Origin: Aquatica leii
Taxonomy: Eukaryota; Arthropoda; Insecta; Coleoptera; Lampyridae
NCBI GenBank assembly: GCA_035610365.1
Contig: CM069436.1
Coordinates: 64,557,505 to 64,621,504, forward strand
DNA: 64,000 nucleotides
Direction of reading: 5' to 3'
The notes under the pieces are model-generated. The model was not told the DNA's origin, made no database searches, and was given only the letters and a program-made list of their open reading frames with translations. A program made the position numbers and the translations under genes. Below are positions 47,793 through 58,805 of this stretch, one piece after another; the stretch's first letter is position 1, and every line of letters begins with the position of its first letter.

Positions 47793-48759
47793 GATTATTA
47801 GGCTTACTACTGATCTTTGATCTTTGCGTCTGATATTTAAAGTTACTGATTCTCCTTGTTGTTTCTCTCGTTAGTGTGATGTGCAAAATCTTTTTTGTGA
47901 ACCGATACGTGTCTCTTTTTCTGATTCTTGCGTTTGGAAATTAGTTGTTATATTAGACTAACGCAAACATCTAATCTACGATGATCACATTTTATCTGGC
48001 TGTGATCACAGCAGTGTTAAGCGCACATAAGAAGCTCTTGGTGCCACTTGTACTGGCTTCATATTAGACCTACGGTTGCTGAGTGTATGCGTTATTGTTC
48101 TTGTTTGTACTTACGACGAAAGAGTTACGTCTACATAAAGATTCTAAGCTTTCTCTAAATGTAGAATCCCATACTATTGCTTTTGTATCTACTCTTTCAG
48201 TTGAAATCTAATCGTTTTCTTATCTTTCATCGGCGTTGCAAGTGTCGTAAGTGCTAGTTCACTTTTTGGCCTTTTGACTTTCGACCTTTACTTTTTTTCC
48301 GGTTTATGTATTTTGATACAAATGTACGTTTTAAATATGTGCACGATGTACAAATTAACGTTTTAAACTTAAATGTATTAATTATATCTTAATTATTTTA
48401 GAAAAAAAAATTACGTGACTCAGTGTTAGCGAGTCTGATGAAGTGTTCATCACGAGCACGAAACGTCGCAATAGTACTGAAGTAGTTGCTTTCATCCAAC
48501 CTCCTACAAGAAGGAATCATTAATTTGATTAAAACCTAAAGTTGCTTATAATCTAAACCAAAGAAAATTAAGTTTATGAAAAGATGTTCAACTAGTAAAG
48601 CAGCGTCTAGATTGGTTTACAAGTTGATAACCTAACTCTGTAGTGGTTCTTTGTTAGATTGTTTGTTACCACCGCGTAACGTTGTAGTTTATTTTATAAT
48701 TAAATTGTTATGTTGAGAAGACATTTTTTTGCTGTTTTCCAGTCGCTTTCATTTGTGGT
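47793..48759. other. non-coding stretch up to the BEL insertion, with one PLE-like end
   Basis: T-rich sequence without a gene. It contains the hammerhead-like core at 48435-48467. The last part, about 48715-48759, appears to be the upstream flank of an older BEL/Pao RT relic that continues at 55405. Confidence 0.5.
48435..48467 (+). ncRNA. hammerhead-like core of a PLE-type end
   Basis: CTGATGA (48435-48441) and GAAACGTC (48460-48467) enclose a 6-bp stem II, GTGTTC (48443-48448) with GAGCAC (48454-48459), one G-U pair, loop ATCAC. One extra A precedes the stem. ACGT forms the minimal stem III. Stem I is not evident. Downstream text (CCTCCTACAAGAAGG) resembles the foldback right arm at 33745-33760, so both belong to one terminal-repeat family. 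Confidence 0.5.
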
Positions 48760-48985
48760 TGTAAAATAATTATTAAGTTAACTGCATAATTTATGAATTT
48801 TTGGTGGGATATATTTTGGAATTACCGGAAAGTGATAAGAGTTTGAGTTTAAGCGCGAGCAGTTATAAAGAGCCTTGCAATGGCTACACAGTTGTAATGT
48901 ACAAACTAGTTAGAGCTATCAAAGCAATTAATGTATAAATAATTATAACCATATATTATTAAAGTAAATTAATACAGTTAAAACA
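48760..48985 (+). repeat. BEL 5' LTR
   Basis: 226 bp, TGTAAAATAA ... GTTAAAACA, with the usual TG...CA ends. It contains a TATA box (TATAAAG, 48864-48870) and an ATTAAA that could serve as a polyadenylation signal at 48958-48963. As far as I can read it is identical to 55174-55399. Confidence 0.95.
48864..48870 (+). promoter_or_regulatory. TATA box in BEL LTR
   Basis: TATAAAG within the LTR, correctly placed to start transcription about 30 bp downstream (U3/R border near 48895-48900). The same box recurs at 55278 in the 3' LTR. Confidence 0.55.
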
Positions 48986-48989
48986 AAAA

Positions 48990-49005
48990 TGGTCCATCGA
49001 GTCGC
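48990..49005 (+). other. putative primer-binding site
   Basis: TGGTCCATCGAGTCGC begins 4 bp after the 5' LTR. TGG pairs with the CCA end of a tRNA, as expected of a minus-strand primer site; I could not match the following bases to a particular tRNA. Confidence 0.45.
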
Positions 49006-49624
49006 ATATTACAAAAATTAGGGATTGAATCACACTAAAGATAGTGTTCGCTGCATGCTTTTTATAAAGCAAGAGTTGAGTGAGTTCGAGTTTGAAAAAG
49101 CAAATCCTTTGTTATTAGTGGATACCCTAAGGAATAAACAAATCCATAAACGGAAAATTTAAGTGAAGAAAGAAAGACCTTATCGCCATTCGCCGCCATC
49201 TTATCTTCAACAACTTTGAACGGCGTTAACCTTGTATTTCTGTTATCGTGAGAAACGTAGTATTTAACCAATGAAGAAAATATTGATGAGTATTAAGTAT
49301 CAAGCAAAGCAATTCCTATACGAATAAGTATATCTTTTTATCAATCATTAATTCGATAACACAGAAATTATGTTTTGTCAGAGTTTAATATGATATTTTT
49401 TAGGGTAAATCTTGGAGTAGGATCATACGAGTTTACTGCACTTTCCATATTTTTAGAGTAACAGATTTGATGGTAAGATTTTGCTGTCACTTTACTTGTG
49501 TGTTGACCGGATTTGGTGAGTACACCGTACTTATATTGATGGTAATTTACGGATTTTGTTATATCACATATTGTGAACCATTGTTCTTATAATTGCTCGA
49601 CAATCAAATTAATTGCATTCGCTA
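49006..49624 (+). other. BEL leader, untranslated
   Basis: About 620 bp between primer site and gag ATG, without a plus-strand coding frame. It presumably includes the packaging signal. Confidence 0.5.
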
Positions 49625-50716
49625 ATGTCAAAAAAGAAAACCAAAGTAATTAAATTTGAAATGCCTTCTGACGATCCAAAATCAACAATTATTAACAAGT
49701 TAAAAAATCGTATTAAAAAACTTGAGCATTTTGAACAATTTGTAATAGAATGTAGTGATTCAGAAGTAACTGAACTGGTAGTAGAAGAATTAAATACACG
49801 CATTAAATACGCGAAATCATTGTTATTAGAGTACGATGATCTCTATGATCAATTAACACTATATGAATTAGAAACCGATGAATTGTATACTAACGTTGAG
49901 TTTGAAACGTCAATACTTAAAGCTGTAAGTAAGGTTAATTGCATTATAAATAGTTTCGAAAAAAAATCTAAGGTTTTAAATACCACAGAGTCAAATATTC
50001 CGGCATTTGTTAAATTACCTGAGATTAGTCTATTGAGTTTTAGTGGCGAAATTTCAGAATTTTCAAATTTCATTGAGCGTTTTATGTCTTGTGTTGATAG
50101 AAATCCGCATTTAACCGATGATCTTAAATTAACTTACTTACAATCATGTTTAAAAGCACCAGCCTCAGAAGTATTAGTAGGTTTGCCTATCACATGCGGT
50201 AACTACCAAATTGCATTAGATCTTTTAAAAGAAAGATTTCAGAATAAACGAATTGTAGTGTTTCAACAATTAGAACAATTATTTGAGAGTTCAAAACTAA
50301 ATAGGGAAAGTAGTTTGCGGAATTTTTATGATTCTATTGTTAAGCATCTTAAAACAATTGACAGTATAAAATTTTTAGGTGCGGATTATAAGAGTACTGT
50401 AATAGCATATTTGATTAAATCAAATAGTGACAATCGTACTATTGTAGATTTTTCAAAACATTTTACGTAGAGGATACCTAATTTTATAGAGAGTTTAGAT
50501 TTTTTAGTGATAGATGTAGATTAATTGACGATATTAATGTTTGTCTAAAAAGGAATCATGCACTCCAAAATTGTGATGATAGATCTAAAGGTCGGAAATC
50601 GTTTGCAAAAAAGGAACCGGTTAAGTCATTTTTCGCTTCCAACCAAAATAGTTGTCCATTGTGTAAAGGTAATCATTTTCTAAGTAGGTGTGAAGCTTTT
50701 CTAAAGTTATTTCCTA
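49625..50716 (+). pseudogene. gag: BEL gag, interrupted
   Basis: Starts at ATG 49625 (MSKKKTKVIKFE). It encodes a DUF1759-type BEL/Pao Gag: a lysine/glutamate-rich coil (KLKNRIKKLEHFEQF), then LPEISLLSFSGEISEFSNFIERFM, the conserved L-P-x-I-x-L-x-x-F-x-G-x-x-x-x-W/F block, and the L-K-x-x-Y-L-x-S-C-L-K-x-x-A block. The frame stops at TAG 50468-50470. Recognisable sequence continues, with one change of frame near 50500 and a return near 50716; between them lies the first zinc knuckle, CPLCKGNHFLSRC (about 50650-50690). Further Cys/His knuckles are at the start of the next frame. Gag packages the RNA into particles; this copy could not make the full protein without suppression. I describe the breaks only. 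Confidence 0.88.
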
Positions 50717-53700
50717 ATGTATAACAAATTAAAGGAGTTGTACATATGTTTTAATTGTTTGCGACATAATTATAAAGAAAATTGTCCTTCAACGTCTAGT
50801 TGTAAACGTTGTTACAAAAAGCATCATATCTTGCTTTGTTTCTCACGAAAATCCAAGGATAGTAGTTCTGGATTAAAGGAGTCTGAGTCTATTTCACAAA
50901 AAACAAATAACCTTCAATCAGAGCAACCCTTTATTGAAGAAAATAGAACACAAAATCAAATAACTGATACTAGTAGTTCTACGAGTTGTAATTTCTGCAT
51001 AAATTCAGACGTTTTGTTGTGTACTGCAAAGGTATTAGTTAAAAACGGTAGTCGTGTATTACAAACACGTGCGTTATTGGACAGTGGAAGTCAAAGTAAT
51101 TTTATCACAAAAAATTTGAGTAAAACGCTGGGTTTGAAATCTAAGCCAGTTGACATAACAGTTAAAGGTGTTGGTGGTATAACAGCACAAGTGTTTGAAA
51201 TGGTTTCCATTATGATACAATCAAATAGAAATAGTTATCAGTTTATTACGAATTGTTTAGTAGTTGATAGAATAACCGAACATCTACCGGTTGTTTCGTT
51301 TCCCAAAGAATATTTAAATATACCTTCTCATTTGTGTTTAGCTGACGAGTCATTTAATATTTCCGGAGAAGTGCATATTTTGTTAAGGGCTTCATCTTAT
51401 TTCAATTTAATAAGACCCTATCAAATTTCGTTAGGGAAAGGTATGCCTGTCATGCAAGATACGGCTTTAGGCTGGGTGATTTCAGGAAATTTACAAACCA
51501 AAGGGTACCCTCGATCAAAGGTTTCTACCAGTTTATTTGAAACTCATGTTAACCATGCTGTTGTTAATGGCGTTGAGAGTGTTTACGATGTCAATCAATC
51601 ATTGTCTAAATTATGGGAAATTGACCAAGTAAAGCCCAAGTCGAGTTTATCATTACTTTCACGTGAAGAGAGATTTTGTGAAACGCATTTTATGAATAAG
51701 GTGAAACAAAATGAGGAAGGAAGGTTAATTGTTTCTATTCCCTTTAAACGGAATCTTGCTGATCTAGGAAATTCAGAGCAGTCTGCTAGATCTCAATTTT
51801 TGTGTCTAGAGCGACGTCTCAATAAAAATGTCGATTTAAAAAACGAGTACATTAAACAAATGCGAGAGTATGTGACCCTTGGTCATATGAGTCAAGTTTC
51901 TTTCATCGATCGACCTCCGAGTGATTTATCTGCACATTTTAACACCCTTGATGGTCCTGTATATATAAAGGACACACCTAACTTTTTTTTACCTCATCAT
52001 TGCGTTTTCAAAAAAGATTCCTTGACAACGAAGGTTAGAGTAGTTTTTAACGCTAGTTTAAAAACATCGAGTAATATTTCTCTTAATGATACTCAGATCA
52101 GTGGTCCGACAGTCCAGGACAAGTTAGTCGATATTCTAATTCGTTTTCGTCAATTTCAGTTTGCATTAACTGGTGACATTGAAAAAATGTACAGAATGAT
52201 TGAGATTTGTGAGAAAGAGAGAAGATTTCAAAGGATTTTTTGGAGAGACCAACCCAATGATACGCTCAAAGTTTTTGAACTTAACAGAGTCACATTTGGT
52301 ACAACTTCTGCGAGTTTTTTAGCAACCCGGTGTCTAGTGTTCTTAGCTGATAAGTTTTCAAGTCGGTACCCAGAAGCCTCCCGAGTAATTAAAAGAAATT
52401 TCTACATGGATGATTTGTTATATAGTAGCCAAACCGTAGAACAGATCTCTTTATTAAAAAAACAAATATCTAAAATTCTAGAGTCTGGTTGTTTCACAAT
52501 TCGAAAATTTTTATCAAACAGTGGTGATATTTTAAAGAATGAGGAAACTAATTTTCCTTTGGCGTCAGTTCCTCTTGGAGAAAGAGCGAATGCTAAGGCT
52601 TTGGGAATCAGCTGGAATTCCATAGAAGACAAATTATTTTTTAATTTTTCTTTTTCTAATTATACAAAAAGAGAGTTATTGTCTAGTTTAGCTAAATTAT
52701 TCGACCCTTTGGGCATCTTAGCACCCGTCGTTGTCAAAGGAAAGTTGATTTTGCAGTCCCTATGGCAACAGAAAATTGAGTGGGATCAAAAGATTTCGCA
52801 GGATTTGGTCATTATTTAGTCAGAGTTCAAACTTCAACTTCGAAGCATTAACAAAATTAGTGTGCCTCGTTGTCTAATAAAGTCAAATTTTGTTAATTTA
52901 CAAATTCATGGCTTTTGTGATGCTAATTCCAAGGCGTACGGTGCATGCATCTATGTACGATGTATCACTTTAGATTGCAGAGTTTATTGTAATCTCGTGA
53001 CAGCTAAATCACGTGTAGCACCTTCGCGTTCCATAACCATTCCACGATTGGAATTGTGTGCAGCAATTTTGCTGGCAGAGTTAATGAATGACGTTTTAAA
53101 AAATTTTGAGGTTACATGCGATAATGTATCATATTGGACGGATTCAATGGTAGTTCTAAATTGGATTAATTCTGCTCCAAATCGTTATAAGGTTTTTGTA
53201 GCCAATCGCATAGCTGCAATCCAAGAGTTGACTGCAGTCGCCGACTGGAAACATGTTAGTTCCGAGCAAAATCCGAGTGATTTAATTTCGCGAGGGATAA
53301 ATGCAGAAGATTTGCGTGATAATAAGTTTTGGTTTAATGGACCCGATTTTTTAAATTCGCTTGAGTATAATTTCAGGGTCAACCAGCATTCTGTCGAAAA
53401 CCAACCTATAGAGTTTGACGAGGAGGATCAATTATGCTTCCACGCAAAAGTGATCAAATCGTTTCATATTTTTCATAAGTTTTCTTGTTTTAAAAAACTA
53501 AAACGTGTTTTCGCATACGTTACCCGTTTTGTCGAAAATTGTAGAGTTCCTAAAGTTAATAGGAATGTTTCTCACCTAAGCGTAAATGAGTTAAAACATG
53601 CTACTGAGAGGTTAGTGTATATTTGTCAGAGAGAAAAATTCGTCACAGAAATAAACTGTCTAGAAAGGAAACTCAATATAAAACATTCTTCAATCCAATC

Positions 53701-54955
53701 GTTGAATCCATTTCTTGATGAGCATGGTTGTGTGCGAGTAGGTGGTAGACTTAGGCAGTTTAACTTTGATAAAAAACATCCCTTATTGCTTCCGAAAGAT
53801 CATAAATTAACTTTACTGATTTTTAAACATTTCCATGCAACCTATTTACATTGTGGTCCCCAACAGCTTTTGTCATTAGTAAGAGAACATTTTTGGCCAG
53901 TATCGGGAAAAAATACTGCAAAACTAGTAGTAAGAAAATGTATAAGGTGTTTAAGAGCAAACCCAATATTTAATCATCCACAGATGGGTAGTTTACCGGC
54001 AAAGAGAGTAAAAGCTAATGTACCAGTATTTTATAACGTAGGTGTAGATTACGCTGGTCCTATTTTAATCAAAGATCGCCATACCAGAGGCGCTAAATTA
54101 ATAAAAACTTATATTTGTATTTTTGTCTGTTTATCGACTAAAGCGGTGCATTTAGAACTTGTTACCAAATTAACAACCGAATCTTTTCTTGATGTTTTGA
54201 GTAGGTTCACTGCTAGGAGAGGTGTGCCTTGCAGCATATCAAGTGATAATGCAAAAAATTTTGTCGGTGCGAGTAATTATCTGAATGATTTGTTTCATTT
54301 TTTTTCTAATGAGTCAGTTAAAAATGCTATTGTTACATGTCTTAGTCAGCAACAAATAAAGTGGGAGTTTATCACTCCTAGAGCTCCGCATGAAGGGGGC
54401 ATATGGGAAGGTGCAGTAAAATCGGTGAAACTACATCTAAGAAGAGTACTAGGTAATACTAATTTAACTTTTGAAGATTTTTATACGGTGCTGACAAAGA
54501 TAGAATCCGTGTTAAATAGTCGACCTTTATCCTGTATACCGAGTGACTCCGAAGATTTGAACCCATTAACTCCTGGTCATTTTTTAATCCTTCGTCCATT
54601 AACCGCTTTGCCAGAACATGATTTTAGAACGACGCATCCAGATCGTCTTCGATTGTTCAATAGAATGCAACAATTAGTGCAACATTTTTGGCAACGATGG
54701 TCTCGGGAAGTAGTGCCCTATTATCAACGGAGAAGTAAATGGTTTAGAAGGCTTCCTGATCTTGCTACTAAGGGGAAGGTAGTGCTAATACAAGAAGAAA
54801 ACGTTCCACCCCTTCAGTGGCCACTGGGTCGTATAATCGCTGTGCATCCCGGTAGTGACAACGTTATCCGGACAGTGACCTTAAGATTAAGTAATGGTCG
54901 TGAAGCCAAACGATCGGTTCATCGTATTTGCGTATTACCAGATCAAGACTTTTAA
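50717..54955 (+). pseudogene. pol: BEL pol polyprotein, one in-frame stop
   Basis: A continuous frame interrupted only by TAG 52817-52819. First part (700 codons): two degenerate zinc knuckles (CFNC..., CKRCYKKHHILLC), an aspartic protease of the DUF1758 type with active-site DSG at residues 122-124 (LLDSGSQSNFI), then a Pao-type reverse transcriptase: KVRVVFNAS, TGDIEKMYRMIEI and YMDD at 563-566. Second part (from 52820): RNase H with TDSMVVLNWI (Asp near residue 94 of the second part), an integrase zinc-binding H-x-H...C-x-x-C (about 325-363), an integrase core with Asp in VDYAGP (396), Asp in SDNAKNF (462) and Glu in GGIWE (about 516), and a DUF5641-type C-terminal domain (HFWQRWSREVVPYYQRR ... 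SVHRICVLP). All catalytic residues I can check are kept; only the stop, and the gag breaks upstream, disable it. Confidence 0.93.
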
Positions 54956-55162
54956 GAATCAAATTTTTGTTTTGGAGGAGTTTATTATTTGCTATTTTTA
55001 TACACATACTTATATATTCTATATATTTAATTTATAGTTTTGTACATATTTATTTTAAATTTCATTTTTGATTTGTTATTAAGTAGATAGTAGGAGTATT
55101 ATTCTGTTTTAAAGCTGTATAATGCAATGATTTATTTTGTTGAAATGTCTGTGGGTCATTTC

Positions 55163-55173
55163 AAGGCGGGCAG
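55163..55173 (+). other. polypurine tract
   Basis: Purine-rich AAGGCGGGCAG directly before the 3' LTR, the usual position for priming plus-strand DNA. Two pyrimidines interrupt it. Confidence 0.55.
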
Positions 55174-55399
55174 TGTAAAATAATTATTAAGTTAACTGCA
55201 TAATTTATGAATTTTTGGTGGGATATATTTTGGAATTACCGGAAAGTGATAAGAGTTTGAGTTTAAGCGCGAGCAGTTATAAAGAGCCTTGCAATGGCTA
55301 CACAGTTGTAATGTACAAACTAGTTAGAGCTATCAAAGCAATTAATGTATAAATAATTATAACCATATATTATTAAAGTAAATTAATACAGTTAAAACA
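55174..55399 (+). repeat. BEL 3' LTR
   Basis: 226 bp, same sequence as the 5' LTR by eye, followed by the target duplication GTGGT at 55400-55404. Confidence 0.95.
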
Positions 55400-55404
55400 G
55401 TGGT

Positions 55405-55560
55405 ATTAAATAAATGTTTTAACAAATTGCTGTTGCACTTGAGCAACGAGATTATCAAAAAATATTATGGCGTTTTAACAAAAATCATCCAATTCGAAAG
55501 TACAGATTAAATATGGTTACTTATAAAGTATCTAGCGGATTTCCATATTTCCCACACGTT
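55405..55560 (+). pseudogene. older BEL/Pao reverse transcriptase relic, split by the young BEL
   Basis: Right after the target duplication, MF-stop-QIAVALEQRDYQKILWRFNK followed by HPIRKYRLNMVTYKVSSG matches the region following the first catalytic Asp of Pao RTs (D-I-E-K-M-F/Y-x-Q-I ... Q-R-D-x-Q-R-I-L-W-R ... Y-x-L-N-x-V-T-Y). The 48715-48759 flank (FQSLSFVV) reads as its upstream neighbour, so the young BEL seems to have inserted into this older copy. The later RT (YMDD region) is not readable. Confidence 0.6.
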
Positions 55561-56189
55561 TCCTTTATCAGTGGAGATAACAAGCAAATGGCATATTTTT
55601 AAAATTTTCTATAACGTTACCTTGCTGTAATTAAACAATTCACGCCGTCAAAGGGTTGGAAGCATTTACTATTTCAATTTCTTTTGGAAAGAATTTTTAC
55701 TACCAATAGCTATATTAAATCCAGGGAAAACGCTGCGCATTCGCTATCTACAATAATTGTATGATTTAAAAACGGAATTTACTTGTGATAACGCCGTATG
55801 TACGTTTTTGTGTTAAGTTTCATATTACGTTTTAGGTAATACACATACGGACCTAGCTAGATCCTTATTAGATGAAACATTAACTGTAAGTGTTACAATT
55901 CCTATTTTTATGATTACTACTTCGTTGGTCATGTCGATTGTTAGAATGACCGAACGTACATATTAGGTTGTTAAGACAATTAATTATTAGATCATTTTGT
56001 GCGTCATTAAGTCTTATGCAGTGCGCGTTGAGTCTATAATTTTTTATTTTTTTATATACTTTTGTGATTTTAATTTACGAATATCAAATCATTCGTTATT
56101 TGAATGTAATAGTTAGACCGGCTAAGTCATTTTGCTATATGACGTGTTGCCCAGTATAAGACGTAACTTATATTTTGTCCGACTAATGT
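55561..56189. other. no gene recognised
   Basis: A+T-rich sequence between an old BEL/Pao RT relic and repeat copy C; the remaining RT of the relic may have decayed here. Confidence 0.45.
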
Positions 56190-56485
56190 ACTAGTGTTTG
56201 GAAAATTTATGTAACTATATTTATCTACCTTTCTTGTCCTCTTTAACTACTATATGTGATAAAATAAATATATATTCTGTATTATCATTTCTGCCGTTTT
56301 ATTTGTTCTTTTTTAGCTGCGGGTAGATTTAAGCGACGTCTCCCTAATTTAGTCTTTTATCGTTTTTGCGGTTTTTTAGATTTAGTTTATAATCCAAAAT
56401 TACGAAACTTGCGACGCAATCTCTGGGAACAACTGACTTATTTGTCGCCTTCCTTGTTTGTTACGAAAAAACCATCGTAACAAGT
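56190..56485 (+). repeat. dispersed repeat family, copy C
   Basis: Shares block order with copies A and B: GGAAAATTTATGTAA, TGATAAAATAAATATAT, TATTTGTTCTTTTTTAG (acceptor-like tract), GTAGATTTAAGCG, TTTATCGTTTTTGCG, TTTTAGATTTAGTTTATAAT, AAACTTGCGACGCAAT and TTACGAAAAAACCATCGTAA. More diverged than A and B. Confidence 0.6.
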
Positions 56486-56507
56486 TATGTAAAACAAAGT
56501 CTGATTA

Positions 56508-56920
56508 ATGGATAAGTCGGATAGTCACACTACGCTTGCGTGCCTAATATCATTACTTCATACAAAGAAAGTATTTGTTGCAAACAAAACTACTTACATA
56601 CCAAACATAATATCAGATGCAGTTTGGCATTATGTGCTTTCTAAAGAAAATCCCGCAGATTGTGGTTTGCAGGGAATGATTCTTACTAAGTTAGATTCTC
56701 ATTTTTCTCTGGTAGTAAGATCCAATTTGGTTGCCGCAATCGTCTGAAATCTGATCTAAACCACCCCCAATTTGTAATACTGCCGACGATAAAACTAAAC
56801 AAATTTGTTTAAAACATGTTTGCTGAATTGCATGTTGTTGATTTCTTGTTGTAAAGAGTTTTGTCATTAAAAAAAATTCAACGCATATTATCATACGTAC
56901 TACATTTATAAAATATCTAC
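56508..56920 (+). pseudogene. BEL/Pao RNase H to integrase-linker relic
   Basis: MDKSDSHTTLACL, KKVFVANKTTYIPNI and WHYVLSKENPADCGLQGMIL match the BEL/Pao segment T-D-S-x-x-x-L-x-W-L ... K-x-F-V-A-N-R ... W-x-H-V-x-S-x-x-N-P-A-D-x-x-S-R-G-I. A neighbouring frame holds NHPQFVILPTIKLN. Spacing from the RT relic at 55405 (about 1.1 kb) is roughly what one old element would give, with repeat copy C inside it; common origin is an inference. Dead. Confidence 0.6.
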
Positions 56921-58805
56921 AACCAACTCTTCAAGTGGATAGAAGACTGTGCAATTCTCACTTGTCATTCATTAAAAATTAGGTGCCGGAAAACGTTGGG
57001 TTTTTGTGTTGTCATGTGGAGGAATTTATAGGTCATCGCCGTGGATCAGCAGTTAGGCCTGAAGAACGACAGCGCAAACAAACGTAAGTAAGAAAATTTA
57101 ATTTTCTACACTTAAGGCGCGAGACGAATTAAATTAACGCCGTCCGCAATGACATTGTCGTTTGTTTTTTCAAGTTCATCAATTTCTTTCTTACCTTTTA
57201 GAGTTTACAAATTGATTACTTAACTCTTTAGAAGTTCTTAGTTCTATTACGGTTGCTTGCTTGAGTTCTTTAATTTTTTACGCCCTGATGAAGCTTCTTT
57301 TGAAAGTAGGCGCAACGCAAGCAGCTATCTTAGTAAATACAAATAAATTGACAAAATCATGTAAATAAAAACAAAATTTTTGTTAAGTAGTATTATATAA
57401 GTTGAATATTGTAATAAACCTTTTTAAACTAAATTAAAATAATTGTTTTTTATTACTGTCATAGATTAAAAAAAAATAGTTTAGTTTTATGTAAAAACAC
57501 GACTACGCTGTGTAACCTTGAAATTAATTTTATAATGGTAATCTATAATCGCGGTTAGTTTAAAATCTAGAAAAAACAATTAATTTTTAATTATTTTTCA
57601 AGAAAATTTTATAACGCACATACAAGTAACAAATAACATCAAGGTAAAATGTGATGTAGATTAAATTAACAGAATGCAACAGATTATCTTGAAACATTTG
57701 TTTCATATCGTAATAGTTATTAAAATGTCATTAAAAAACTTTTAATTAATTATTAATATATATATGTAAAGTTTGCTGCAAAAACGTTTGTGTTTTTTTA
57801 AATATCTAACTAAAAAAAATTATGAATTAAAGCAAATTTAAAAAAATTACGAACAAAAACACAGTAGTTTTTTCAATTCTTGTAACAAATAGTAAAATAG
57901 TACTAGAATAAATGTTTAAATATGCACTAACAGCATACTACCAATTAAATTATCATTCTGTTCTACAACTTTTAACTTATTTAAATTAATAAATAAAGAC
58001 AAAAAATAATGTAATGAATGTATGTTTATTTTATTACACATATACGTATTTACAATATGCGTCTTATTAAAAATTTTTAGTTATTCACAATTATCTTAAT
58101 TTTTTAATTTGTTAGTCATAAGCATTTAAACCTTAGATTAAGTACAATCTAATGTAACAATGCTATATATTCGATCTATAATTAACCCACAAAAGTGCAC
58201 AATTAAATATAAGTCTAAAGTGCTAAACTAATTAAGTCTATATAGATTTTGTCAATACATGTATAACATTTTTATATTATTTATATCTTAAATATTGTAC
58301 GAATACATAAGAAAGATGGGGCAAAGTTTAATAATAATTATATTAGTTTGTAGGCAAACAAAACAATAAGGAATAAAGCCGCCGTGTACTTTTCTGATAC
58401 ACCTTTTTTATTAAAATTTCTATCACTAGAAAACTCGAGACATGTTTGAGTTGAAGATTACTTTTTAACAAGAAGTGAAAGAAGAGAATTTATTTATTAT
58501 TATATATTTATCTTGTAATAAACCTAAGGCAAGTGATTAACAATTTTTTGAGTATATTAGAATGACGCCTACTACATTTAATTAAATATTTTTTGTTGAA
58601 ACTCTACTTCATAAATACTCAATTTTTGAAAATTCATTTCACCACAAAAAAAATGATTTTCACGTTAAGGTAAGTACCGAATAATCTGTATTTTATATTC
58701 AAGCAATGTGTATTCTTTAAACTATAAACATTAAGTTGAAAATTTTTGACGTTCAATATCGTCTGTACCCAAATGATATTAAATATTTTGAGAATTTCGA
58801 TAAAG
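56921..58805. other. no gene recognised; weak PLE-like end
   Basis: Sequence at 56980-57345 is less A+T-rich and contains CTGATGA (57285-57291) followed by GCAACGC rather than GAAACGTC; it may be a decayed terminal repeat of the hammerhead type. The remainder, 57345-58805, is A+T-rich and blank. Confidence 0.45.

Larger units (their letters stand above)
48760..55399 (+). mobile_element. full-length BEL/Pao LTR retrotransposon
   Basis: A 6,640-bp element with 226-bp LTRs, flanked by a perfect 5-bp duplication GTGGT (48755-48759 and 55400-55404). Order: LTR, putative primer-binding site, leader, gag, pol (protease, reverse transcriptase, RNase H, integrase, C-terminal domain), purine-rich tract, LTR. 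This order and the protein signatures define BEL/Pao (Belpaoviridae-type) retrotransposons. No envelope-like frame exists between pol and the 3' LTR. Reading both LTRs base by base I see no difference, so the insertion is recent, yet gag has one stop and two frame changes and pol one stop. Either this copy was mobilised by proteins from another copy, or mutations or sequencing errors arose after insertion. Confidence 0.95.

Noticed and set aside
54956..55162. Possible envelope gene of the BEL element
   Set aside because: Only about 200 bp lie between the pol stop and the polypurine tract, with no long frame.
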